IMG/VR virus record: IMGVR_UViG_3300037042_001656
Coordinates: 1 to 35,108 of that record
Length of the DNA stretch: 35,108 nt
Strand: one strand, 5' to 3'
DNA from: a virus
The translations under genes were made by a program, and so were the position numbers. Below the pieces are notes generated by a model. That model was not told the origin of the DNA. It searched no databases and saw only the letters and a list, made by a program, of their open reading frames with translations. Below, piece after piece: positions 13,148 through 20,325 of the stretch (position 1 is the stretch's first letter; every line of letters starts with the position of its first letter).

Positions 13148-14559
13148 CAGTACGCCAATGCCTCGATTTGAGCCTCAAGGCGGACAAAAGAAACATGCGC
13201 ATCGCTGTCGCCTCGGAATCGCTGGATTCTCCAGTTCCTCATGTGGCCCTGCTGAAACCATGCAAGTCGCTTGGCAGTGTTGCCAATCGTGCCCACTCTG
13301 ATGCTGCGGTCTTGACTCCAAGACAGGCCGTCTGTGCTGTAGCTGGTGCTGATCTGCGGGTTGGTGCCAAGAGCCACGCTGCCGGTCAAACTGACCAGCT
13401 CCAGCCGGTTGAAGATCGCTCCGTTGCCCTCGTTGTAGGCAATGATGGTGCCGAATTCCCAGCGTACCTGCTGGCCCCAATGGTGGCCGGTGTTTTGCAC
13501 CAGGTAGCCGATGGCGCTGCTTTGCGGGTCTCCTACCATCCACTTGTCGTAGATCCAAACCATGTTGCGTGCGCGGTACTGGCTGAATCCTTCTGTAGTG
13601 CTGGTGAGGGTAAACCAGACTTGATCGCCGAGCGCCTCTGATGCCGATGCGTCATAGACGATGGTGCGGTCTGGGAGGTGGACGTAGAGGTGCTGATGGT
13701 TTTTGTCGTTGCGTGCCTCGAATTGCACGCGCACCAGCTGCGCCTCGGTGTAGGTCAAAAGCAGGTTGTCGATTTCCTGCGTGCTGACCTTCTGTGTGGT
13801 GGCTGCCGCCCCGATGTAGATGCCTGGCGATTCATTGCGACCACCGCCCAAGAAGGCGATGCGCTCCAAGTAAATGCAGCAGGCATGTGTGCCGAGGCAA
13901 CCTTTTTGGACTTGAGCGCCGTCGATGCGTGCAAAGGGGAACAGCTCGCCGCCTACGTTGTCGAACACTTCGATGGTGTTGCTGTTGAGCGCGTAAATCT
14001 CGTTGCGCAACTTGATGAGAGCGACCACGGGATCTGGGTCGATCTCTGAGCTGCCGTATTTCAGCGGGTTGACCTGCAAGGGGTCTGTCAGCTCAGTGAC
14101 GACCAAATTTGCGCCGTCTGTGGTCATGAAATAACCGTCCACCCAGGCCACGTCCAACACGATGCCAAGATCTGGGTCTGTGTTTTGCGCCAGCGTGTTG
14201 GTTGCTGGATTCCAAAAATACAGTCGTCCACCGGATGCGATGCCCAGCAAGTCGAAACTGTAATCCATCGTCACCAGATCAGTGACTGGCCCACCGACGT
14301 CGCCAAGAACGGTAACAGCGCCGTTGCTGGCCACGGACACCAGCTTGGTGCCCATGACCCGGTAGCAGACGCCGTTCCAGTTGATGCCGCCACGGTCTGT
14401 GCCTGGGCCTGTGCCGTTGGCCACGATGCCGTCACCAGGGCGCAGGAAGCCATTGCTGATGCCTGACTGCTTTGGGACTGGCACCATGTTGACCGGGTAG
14501 GCCGTGCGCAGCTCTGGGGTGGCGTCGGCATAGATGCCGTTGAGGATTGGGATTTGCAT
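13147..14559 (-). CDS. Packaged-DNA stabilisation/tail hub protein, P22 gp10-like
   Basis: A 470-residue protein, close to the 472 of P22 gp10. The start (IPILNGIYADATPELRTAYP) and the repeated short beta blades (GGLNW-like turns, RLYFWNPATNT, KWMVGDPQSSAIGYL, WSQDRSIRVGTIGN) match phage stabilisation proteins, which form a hexameric hub under the portal, hold in the packaged DNA and carry the tailspikes. Gene order (gp4, gp10, needle) supports it. Start at 14559, three bases after the preceding stop. Confidence 0.85.
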   Translation of the reverse strand: MQIPILNGIYADATPELRTAYPVNMVPVPKQSGISNGFLRPGDGIVANGTGPGTDRGGINWNGVCYRVMGTKLVSVASNGAVTVLGDVGGPVTDLVTMDYSFDLLGIASGGRLYFWNPATNTLAQNTDPDLGIVLDVAWVDGYFMTTDGANLVVTELTDPLQVNPLKYGSSEIDPDPVVALIKLRNEIYALNSNTIEVFDNVGGELFPFARIDGAQVQKGCLGTHACCIYLERIAFLGGGRNESPGIYIGAAATTQKVSTQEIDNLLLTYTEAQLVRVQFEARNDKNHQHLYVHLPDRTIVYDASASEALGDQVWFTLTSTTEGFSQYRARNMVWIYDKWMVGDPQSSAIGYLVQNTGHHWGQQVRWEFGTIIAYNEGNGAIFNRLELVSLTGSVALGTNPQISTSYSTDGLSWSQDRSIRVGTIGNTAKRLAWFQQGHMRNWRIQRFRGDSDAHVSFVRLEAQIEALAY

Positions 14560-14562
14560 GGC

Positions 14563-14850
14563 TTATTTCCACTTAACGCGGTCAGCCCAGTACGCTGCGC
14601 TCATTTTGCCCTTGGCAATGTTCTCAGCATGTCTGGCCTTGAATGATTCTCGACGAGCCTCGGATGCCTTCGACTCGCCTTCCTTCTTTGGTGATCCAGA
14701 CACGCCTTGCTGACCGAAGCGAATGGTTTTCACTTGGTCGCCTTCCTTGGCCACGACAACGTGGCTTTTGGTGGGGTGCGATGGCGTGGCCTTGGGCTTG
14801 TTGTAGCCCGAGACCCCAGCACGGGCAAGGCGTGTGTCTTTGGTGGCCAT
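14563..14850 (-). CDS. Small basic conserved phage protein, unknown
   Basis: A 95-residue, very basic protein. The stretch HPTKSHVVVAKEGDQVKTIRFGQQGVSG is followed by a lysine/arginine-rich helix (ASEARRESFKARHAENIAKGKMSAAYW). I recognise this layout from a small protein that recurs in the structural regions of many podoviruses, often with nearly the same KARHAKNIAKGKMSAAYWA end; its role is not known to me. It could be a minor capsid or DNA-condensing protein. Two bases separate it from the gene before and three from gp10. Confidence 0.65.
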   Translation of the reverse strand: MATKDTRLARAGVSGYNKPKATPSHPTKSHVVVAKEGDQVKTIRFGQQGVSGSPKKEGESKASEARRESFKARHAENIAKGKMSAAYWADRVKWK

Positions 14851-14852
14851 GA

Positions 14853-16043
14853 TCAGAACAGGATGTGCATGTTGTAGTATTCCAACTGAACCAACTCGTT
14901 TGCGGTGGCTGGTTGAGCAGTGATTGCAAATGTCTGATCCACATTAGTGTTAACACTTAGAGTCACGACAGCACCTGTTGATGCTCCGTGGCCAGTTGCG
15001 CCAACTGCATTTGAGACAATTTGCGATCCGCCACGATTAACGATGTTCTTTTGAACCGACACGCTTGCAACGTTGGCTGCGGCCAATGTAAAGATTGCAC
15101 TGCCACCAAAAGTCATGTTCAGGTTTTTGGCATTGGCGCTGTTGGTCATGCTGAAAAGTGCATCGAGCTCGATCTCTCCACCAGTGCCGACTGACCAGCC
15201 TGGAACTGTGACAGATGCCAAAGTGACAGCGGTGTTTGCCACGGCCACGACTGCTGTTCCATACCAGACCAAGGCAGTTTGCACGCCACTTTGTGTTCCG
15301 CTGGTGGTGACGGCTGCTCCGCCTGCGGAGGTGGACACGGTGAAGGTGTTGGCCGATAGTACGGTTTTGACGTAGTAGGTCGTATTGATGGCCAGGCCGG
15401 TGGGCAGTGCGCCAGTGGTGGTGAAGCGGATGGTGTCGTTGACCGACAGACCGTGAGCTGCCCATGTCACTACGCCTGGAGCCGCGATGCTGATGGTGAC
15501 GGTGGAGCTTTTGTAAGTCTGATCAATTGTGACTGCTGTTCCTGTGGTGTCGGTGTCCAATGCGGTGACTGGATACAAGCCTGTTCCGCCTGTTCCGCCA
15601 GTCCATGTTACATAAACATTTTCACCAACTGCGACAGCTGCTGTGAGGCCATGAGCGCCAGCGCTGTTCAGACGAACTTTGCCTGCGTTGTTGTTGTATG
15701 TCAGGGTCACGAATGTTCCAGCAGGCTCGACCAATCCAATTGGGCCTTTGTTCTCAAGCACCAATGCAGGGAAACTGCGCAGCTGGGGCTGTGCGCCAAT
15801 GCTGTACTCGACCGTGGCATTGCGGTTGTCGATGCGGATGGTGCGCTCTTCACCGAACGGGCCAAAAGTCTGGGCGCTGTTGAATAGCGTGGCTAGGGTG
15901 CTGTAAAGCCAAGGCTGGCCGGGGACGGCAGCTTGAATCTGCACGACGCTTGGCTCGTCGCCTGTGTTGCCGATGCTGATGTACTGGCCGTTGGGGATGA
16001 CCAGTTCGACCTGGCTGGATGTGAGGCTGGGCTGAATAAACAT
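14853..16043 (-). CDS. Large beta-rich virion protein with tandem AHGL modules
   Basis: A 396-residue protein, nearly all beta-type sequence. Two modules in the middle share an AHGL start: AHGLTAAVAVGENVYVTWTG and AHGLSVNDTIRFTTTGALPT, the latter followed by TYYVKTVLSANTFTVS. The second is a repeat unit common in phage surface proteins. The C-terminal part (SMTNSANAKNLNMTFGGSAI) could be a separate jelly-roll domain. It has no enzyme motif. It is not part of the P22 core set, and a role as decoration protein or fibre is inferred. Start at 16043. Confidence 0.6.
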   Translation of the reverse strand: MFIQPSLTSSQVELVIPNGQYISIGNTGDEPSVVQIQAAVPGQPWLYSTLATLFNSAQTFGPFGEERTIRIDNRNATVEYSIGAQPQLRSFPALVLENKGPIGLVEPAGTFVTLTYNNNAGKVRLNSAGAHGLTAAVAVGENVYVTWTGGTGGTGLYPVTALDTDTTGTAVTIDQTYKSSTVTISIAAPGVVTWAAHGLSVNDTIRFTTTGALPTGLAINTTYYVKTVLSANTFTVSTSAGGAAVTTSGTQSGVQTALVWYGTAVVAVANTAVTLASVTVPGWSVGTGGEIELDALFSMTNSANAKNLNMTFGGSAIFTLAAANVASVSVQKNIVNRGGSQIVSNAVGATGHGASTGAVVTLSVNTNVDQTFAITAQPATANELVQLEYYNMHILF

Positions 16044-16064
16044 GTGGATCTCCTTGGATGGGGT

Positions 16065-16520
16065 TTAGGCGACGCGATACCAGCTGTTGGTAGCCTGGTA
16101 GTAGCGCATGGTGAAGAAGGCGTTGGCGGCCAGGGTGGTGGGTGCGCCGAATGCTGCTGCTGCGCCGTTCAGGGCCAGCGTGAAGCTGGTGATGATCTGG
16201 GTGGTGGTGACCAGCACCTGTGTGCCGTCTGGCACGCCAGTGTTCAATGGCAGGGTGACTGTGCCTGCGGCCAGAGTGCCGGCAGGCTGAATGACCATCC
16301 ACTGCTGTTCGCTGGTGGGCGTGGGCACTGTGATGTTGAAGCCGGTGCCAGGGGTGTAGAGGTTCGTGGCCACGGTGGGGGCTGCGAATGTCTGCTGGAA
16401 GTATTGCAGGAGCTGGCTGATCGAGACCTTGCGTGCGTCGCCGTTGTTGGAGACGTAGACCGGCAGGAGATCGCCGCCAGATACCTGGCTGATGCCGGAG
16501 AGTTGGTTGATGGTTGGCAT
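16065..16520 (-). CDS. Structural protein of unknown role
   Basis: A 151-residue protein. The N-terminal third (INQLSGISQVSGGDLLPVYV, then VSISQLLQYFQQTF) resembles small domains at the start of fibre or scaffolding-type virion proteins. The remainder is beta-rich (QQWMVIQPAGTLAAGTVTLP, FFTMRYYQATNSWYRVA), like a compact beta-sandwich ending in an aromatic tail. It sits between the Gp49-like gene and the large beta protein. It is probably virion-associated, with no family assigned. Confidence 0.55.
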   Translation of the reverse strand: MPTINQLSGISQVSGGDLLPVYVSNNGDARKVSISQLLQYFQQTFAAPTVATNLYTPGTGFNITVPTPTSEQQWMVIQPAGTLAAGTVTLPLNTGVPDGTQVLVTTTQIITSFTLALNGAAAAFGAPTTLAANAFFTMRYYQATNSWYRVA

Positions 16521-16523
16521 AAT

Positions 16524-16958
16524 TTAATTTCCTTGCTTTTCTATTTCGGCCAACTTGCTGCGCAATTCATAGCCCATCAAATGCCAAATTTTCTGCACAG
16601 CGTTAGCGCGGGCGATCTTTTGGCCAATCTCGGCGTCAAAGTTCTCAGGGCTGGCGCAGGCCGACTCACCGGTGACGGTGAATCCGTTACGCAAGATCAG
16701 CACGCAAAACGTCAGAAGACTGAGAGGGCCAATAACCGTGGTTTTTGAAAGATCTGGGTCTTCAACCAGCGGAACAATGCTTAAGCACTCGTTTGGCGCT
16801 TCGGCGCGCATCACCGCATAGTCGGCACCGTCACTACCGTTTGCGGCTGTGAAGTAAACCTCCTTGACGATGTTGGCTTCAATGTCGGCGGGCGTGATGC
16901 GTGCGGCCGTCTTGCCCTTTTCTTGGATTTCCTGTTCGATTTGTGCGTCAGTGCTCAT
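16524..16958 (-). CDS. Gp49-like conserved phage protein (N4 gp49/Sf6 gene 66 family)
   Basis: A 144-residue protein that I recognise as a member of the N4 Gp49/Sf6 gene 66 family: ARITPADIEANIVKEVYFTA near the start, then LLTFCVLILRNGFTVTGESA and NFDAEIGQKIARANAVQKIW. The block is highly conserved across unrelated tailed phages, but no molecular function is established. The reading frame stays open upstream to 17327, but the ATG at 16958, with AAGGAAATT upstream, fits the family N-terminus and avoids overlap with gp4. Confidence 0.85.
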   Translation of the reverse strand: MSTDAQIEQEIQEKGKTAARITPADIEANIVKEVYFTAANGSDGADYAVMRAEAPNECLSIVPLVEDPDLSKTTVIGPLSLLTFCVLILRNGFTVTGESACASPENFDAEIGQKIARANAVQKIWHLMGYELRSKLAEIEKQGN

Positions 16959-16972
16959 AATAATTTCCTTTT

Positions 16973-17461
16973 TCAGTTGAATTCGATGGGGCCATCTTGA
17001 CCGGCCAGGACTGGATCGACGGGTGGACGGATGAAGGGGTTGTCGTAGACGCGCCAGGGCTTGTTGCCTGCGCCTGCTGGCATGGTGCTGGGCAGTTGTT
17101 GCTGCACTGGCATGGCTGCGCGTGACAGGAGCGTGTTGTACGACTCTTTGGCCGTGGCCTTGGTGTCGGGCATAACCTGCTTGCCGTAGGACGGCCCCAG
17201 CTTGATGGCCAAGTTGCTGTAGATGGCCTCGTTGGAGCTGTCGGGCACGTTGGTCTGCTCGTCGAGATCGCTGTCCTGGGGGCTGGATGGCAGAGGGTAG
17301 CCTAGGCGGATGCCGAGGGCGTTCCATGCGGCCATCATGGTGTCCAAGCGCCGGAGGGCGGATTGCATTTGCTCTGGTGTAAGATCAAAGGCGTAGGAGG
17401 CCATGCCGATCTCATCAAAGGCCTGCTCGATAAATTGGCGCTTGGTCCATCCCATTGTCAT
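16973..17461 (-). CDS. Tail accessory factor/portal adaptor, P22 gp4-like
   Basis: A 162-residue protein with the typical gp4 features: KRQFIEQAFDEIGMASYAFD, then QMQSALRRLDTMMAAWNALG, IRLGYPLP, and AIYSNLAIKLGPSYGKQVMP. P22 gp4 has 166 residues. It binds the portal after packaging and starts tail assembly by providing the ring onto which gp10 docks; P22 gp4 also has cell-wall hydrolase activity, which I cannot judge here. The start at 17461 overlaps the upstream stop as ATGA. MGWTKR two codons later is an alternative start. Confidence 0.85.
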   Translation of the reverse strand: MTMGWTKRQFIEQAFDEIGMASYAFDLTPEQMQSALRRLDTMMAAWNALGIRLGYPLPSSPQDSDLDEQTNVPDSSNEAIYSNLAIKLGPSYGKQVMPDTKATAKESYNTLLSRAAMPVQQQLPSTMPAGAGNKPWRVYDNPFIRPPVDPVLAGQDGPIEFN

Positions 17462-17880
17462 TCTCCAGTTGGCGTGGACAGTCTGTCCTGGATCAATTGT
17501 CCCAGCTTTTTATCCTTTGTGCGACCGTCGAACTTGATTCCGAGTTCTGTAGCCTTTGCTTCAAGTTCTTCACGTGTGGGCGCTGTGTCGTCGGGTTCTG
17601 GCTCTTGTGCTGGTGCTTTGACTATTTCGCGCCAGTTCAAGGGTTTAGCTTCTTTTTTCTTTTTGATGTGTTTCATAGCCCATTTTGGCTTTGGCTTTTG
17701 AATTCCATTAGCTTTATCACCCGCAGCTTCAATAGCGTCTGAGGACGAAAGAAACCAGCCGTCGGCTAGTTTTTCTTCAAGCTCCTCTTGGGTTTTGATT
17801 CCAATGTATTTGTAAGTTCCGCCAGTTGGCTTTTTGTTGTCGCCAGGGCTGCGATAAACCATTGTTGGAAGGTCAATCAT
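17458..17880 (-). CDS. Protein with C-terminal HeH/LEM-like domain
   Basis: A 140-residue protein. The N-terminal 50 residues form a compact unit (TMVYRSPGDNKKPTGGTYKY, then QEELEEKLADGWFLS). A lysine/proline-rich linker follows, and the C-terminus (TREELEAKATELGIKFDGRT, then KLGQLIQDRL) looks like a HeH/LEM helix-extended-loop-helix domain, a small fold that often binds DNA. It lies between the coat and gp4-like genes, where P22 has no equivalent. It may be a minor head protein that touches DNA. Overlaps both neighbours by ATGA. Confidence 0.6.
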   Translation of the reverse strand: MIDLPTMVYRSPGDNKKPTGGTYKYIGIKTQEELEEKLADGWFLSSSDAIEAAGDKANGIQKPKPKWAMKHIKKKKEAKPLNWREIVKAPAQEPEPDDTAPTREELEAKATELGIKFDGRTKDKKLGQLIQDRLSTPTGE

Positions 17881-18047
17881 TTTTTGGCTTTCTTTGGTGC
17901 TTTGCTTGGTTTGCCTGCTGCTTTTGCTGCTTTTGTAGCTGTATTGAGGGCAATTGCCACGGCTTGCTTTTGGGGCTTACCTGATTTCATCTCTTTGGAG
18001 ACGTTTTTCCCGATGGATTTAGCTGAATAGCCTTTGATTAATGGCAT
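17877..18047 (-). CDS. Small basic phage protein (MPLIKGYSAKSIGKNV type)
   Basis: A 56-residue protein, very lysine-rich. The start MPLIKGYSAKSIGKNVSKEM followed by KSGKPQKQAVAIAL is a pattern I recall from many tiny proteins coded in phage head gene clusters, conserved but with no known role. The C-terminus is a run of Ala/Lys pairs ending PKKAKK, suggesting contact with DNA. The start is ATG at 18047; the stop overlaps the next start as ATGA. It is the first gene after the coat terminator, so it depends on read-through or an unseen promoter. Confidence 0.65.
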   Translation of the reverse strand: MPLIKGYSAKSIGKNVSKEMKSGKPQKQAVAIALNTATKAAKAAGKPSKAPKKAKK

Positions 18048-18062
18048 TGGGTGATCCTATGG

Positions 18063-18085
18063 AAAAAGGGGGGCCGAAGCCCCCC
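18063..18085 (-). terminator. Strong rho-independent terminator after the coat gene
   Basis: Read on the minus strand this is GGGGGGC-TTCG-GCCCCCC followed by TTTTT: a seven-pair GC stem, a stabilising TTCG loop and a T tract. It lies 13 bases beyond the coat stop. It should reduce transcription into the tail genes and so keep coat mRNA in excess, the common arrangement in phage head operons. Confidence 0.92.
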
Positions 18086-18098
18086 AATTTAAGCCTGA

Positions 18099-19373
18099 TT
18101 AGGCTTGGTTGAACAGCAAGATGCCACTCATCTCGGGCTGTTTGTTGACCACGCCGAACAAGGTGTCCATGCGGTATTTAATCGTCATGGTGTCGATGTC
18201 GTACCACTTTTGCATCACCAGCTCGATGCCTTGGTCGGTGGTGGCGCGCATCACTGCGGTGCCAGCATCCGAAGGGACGGCGTAGCGACCGGGCAAGATT
18301 TCCAACGAATCACGTTGCCAGAACACGTTAATGTTCGAAGCTGCGACGTTCAGCCAGTTAATGTTGGCTGTAGCGGACTCGCTGGCCACTTGCACGTTCT
18401 TGTATTGCAACTCCGCATCAGTAGGCGAGCTTGTCGCGCCGATGATGGGGGGGCTGATTACCAAAGTGACGCCACCTGCGGGTACGCTGATGACGCGGAA
18501 CGTCTTGAGCTGGCCGGTGGATTGCTTGGTGATGTGGTGCACGGCTTGGATGCCGTCGATGGTGAAGCAGTCGCCTGCAACCACGCCCACGGAGTTGGAC
18601 ACGGTGACGGTCTGGTAGCGGTTGTCCACGTTGATCTGGCCGCCCACGGATGTGGAGGTGGCCTGTGGCACGTAGTCAACTTGAGAACCGTTTGTGGCGA
18701 TGGTTGTAACTCCACCACCTGCCGCAGCGATGCGGTTTGCGTAGTCGAACTTATAAGTGTCGAATCCTGCAACCATCCCGACCAAACTGCGCTCGTAGGC
18801 TTTGTCTGACTTAGCGTTACCAAACGAACGACTTGCTTGAGAAAGGTTACCGGCCAAACCGTTGTAGTCGCGGCTAGACAAGCCCAAGAAGCGGTCGTAG
18901 TCTGGAACGCCTTGTTCGTTCATGATGGCGTCGCACAAAGCAACGTCGTCATAATCGCCAGCGGCGGTAGACACGGGAACGACCAAAGTGCCTTGGGCAG
19001 CAGCGTTGGCCATAATAGCCACGTTGATGTCGGAGGCCAGCTTTTGCTTGGCAGATTCGCCCAAACGACCTTCTTGCAACGCATCGCGCAGCTCAAGGGT
19101 GGTCATTGTCCATGGCACGGACTTACCAAAACCGATTGTCGAAGGGACCGACAACTGAGTCATGTTTTGATAGGTTACGGGAGTGCCTGGAGTGCTGTTT
19201 TGCGACTGGGCAATGTAAGGCTGTGGACGCCAGATGGTGTCGTTTGTTCGAGCCATCTCGGTTTGGTTTGTGTTGTAAACCGAGACGTGACGTGACAAAA
19301 CCAAGGAGTCTTGGAAGCCTTCGAGGATGTCTTCAAACGCGACGCGTTCTTCTTTAGAAAATGCATTAGACAT
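18099..19373 (-). CDS. Major coat protein, P22 gp5-like
   Basis: A 424-residue protein (P22 coat 430) with recognisable family stretches: the N-terminal helix KEERVAFEDILEGFQDSLVL, NDTIWRPQPYIAQS, FGKSVPWTMTTLELRDALQE and AKQKLASDINVAIMANAAAQ. A central inserted beta region (GGQINVDNRYQTVTVSNSVG) could match the telokin-like I-domain. It forms the icosahedral shell with the scaffold protein. The start at 19373 has AAGGAATCACC. It is followed by a strong terminator, and scaffold and portal lie just upstream as in P22. Confidence 0.9.
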   Translation of the reverse strand: MSNAFSKEERVAFEDILEGFQDSLVLSRHVSVYNTNQTEMARTNDTIWRPQPYIAQSQNSTPGTPVTYQNMTQLSVPSTIGFGKSVPWTMTTLELRDALQEGRLGESAKQKLASDINVAIMANAAAQGTLVVPVSTAAGDYDDVALCDAIMNEQGVPDYDRFLGLSSRDYNGLAGNLSQASRSFGNAKSDKAYERSLVGMVAGFDTYKFDYANRIAAAGGGVTTIATNGSQVDYVPQATSTSVGGQINVDNRYQTVTVSNSVGVVAGDCFTIDGIQAVHHITKQSTGQLKTFRVISVPAGGVTLVISPPIIGATSSPTDAELQYKNVQVASESATANINWLNVAASNINVFWQRDSLEILPGRYAVPSDAGTAVMRATTDQGIELVMQKWYDIDTMTIKYRMDTLFGVVNKQPEMSGILLFNQA

Positions 19374-19390
19374 GGTGATTCCTTAAAAAA

Positions 19391-20266
19391 TCATTTGGAG
19401 GATGCTGATCGTTTCTGCTGCTTGTACTGGATGACTTTCGTCATGTTGCCAGTTTTCGCAGCTTCTTCGCGCAGCCGTTCGAGGGTTGAGTCCACCGCCC
19501 CAGAGACTCGGCCAGTTCCTGACACGATTATTTCGGGCGGTGGGGCTGCCCTGCGGTTGGTAACTTTCAAGTCTTTCTCCAGTTTCGCTACCGCAAAGGC
19601 AAACTTTACGGGGTCTTTGATGGCTGCAAGCTCTTGCGCCTTCTTGGGGTTCTTGCCGAGTGCGTAGACGACCAGGGCGGGGTTATCCGCACCTTGCAGC
19701 ATGACACCTTGCTGAGTGACGTTGAACAGCTCCTGGGCCACGGCCTCGGCGTCGTCAAAGTCTTTGACTCGCAGCTCGGCTTTCGCCTTGCCATAGCCAT
19801 CCAGTTTGGCTTGCCAGGCTTTTTGCTGATTCATAACTTCAGCTTCTTGCTTGGCGTTGACTTCATCGGCTTGTCGCTTGCGCTCAAACCAAGTGGTCAA
19901 TGCTTCCTCGTACTTGTCAGCGTCGTAGTCGTGATCTTCAAGTTTTGGCTTTATTCCCAGCGTGACCGGTTTGGTCTCAGTCTGTGCGGTGGTTTGCAGT
20001 TTGGTTTGAAGTTCGCGGTTTTGGCGCTGGAGTTCTCGGTTCGTCTTACGCAGCTCGCGTACCCATTCAGGAGCGTTAGTCTGTTCTTCGGGAGGTGGCG
20101 CTTCCTCACCAATGGAAACAACAACCTCATCCGATTCGCCGTCGTCTTCTGGGGTCTCGGCCTGATCGCCTTCGGCTTGCGCTTCGGGTTGCTCGGTGGC
20201 CTCGTCCTCAAGGACTGCGGTGTCGTCGTCTGTGGTGTCGATCTCCTGATCTGCCTTTGTGTTCAT
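19391..20266 (-). CDS. Scaffolding protein, P22 gp8-like position
   Basis: A 291-residue protein, highly charged. The N-terminus is very acidic (TDDDTAVLEDEATEQPEAQA and similar), the middle is a coiled coil (KTNRELQRQNRELQTKLQTT), and the C-terminus is basic with KQQKRSASSK, as needed for binding the coat. P22 gp8 has 303 residues and a basic C-terminal coat-binding helix-loop-helix. The start is ATG at 20266, after AGGG; a GTG at 20287 is the only other option. It sits between portal and coat, as expected. Confidence 0.82.
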   Translation of the reverse strand: MNTKADQEIDTTDDDTAVLEDEATEQPEAQAEGDQAETPEDDGESDEVVVSIGEEAPPPEEQTNAPEWVRELRKTNRELQRQNRELQTKLQTTAQTETKPVTLGIKPKLEDHDYDADKYEEALTTWFERKRQADEVNAKQEAEVMNQQKAWQAKLDGYGKAKAELRVKDFDDAEAVAQELFNVTQQGVMLQGADNPALVVYALGKNPKKAQELAAIKDPVKFAFAVAKLEKDLKVTNRRAAPPPEIIVSGTGRVSGAVDSTLERLREEAAKTGNMTKVIQYKQQKRSASSK

Positions 20267-20325
20267 CGTTGACCCTGTGAAACTCACCCATTAAAACGGC
20301 TGGGTGGATACCGTGTGCGTAATTG

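Noticed and set aside
18091-18106. AAGCCT-GATT-AGGCTT inverted repeat at the coat stop codon
   Set aside because: It is a short stem overlapping the stop codon; the GC stem with TTCG loop and T tract next to it is the convincing terminator.
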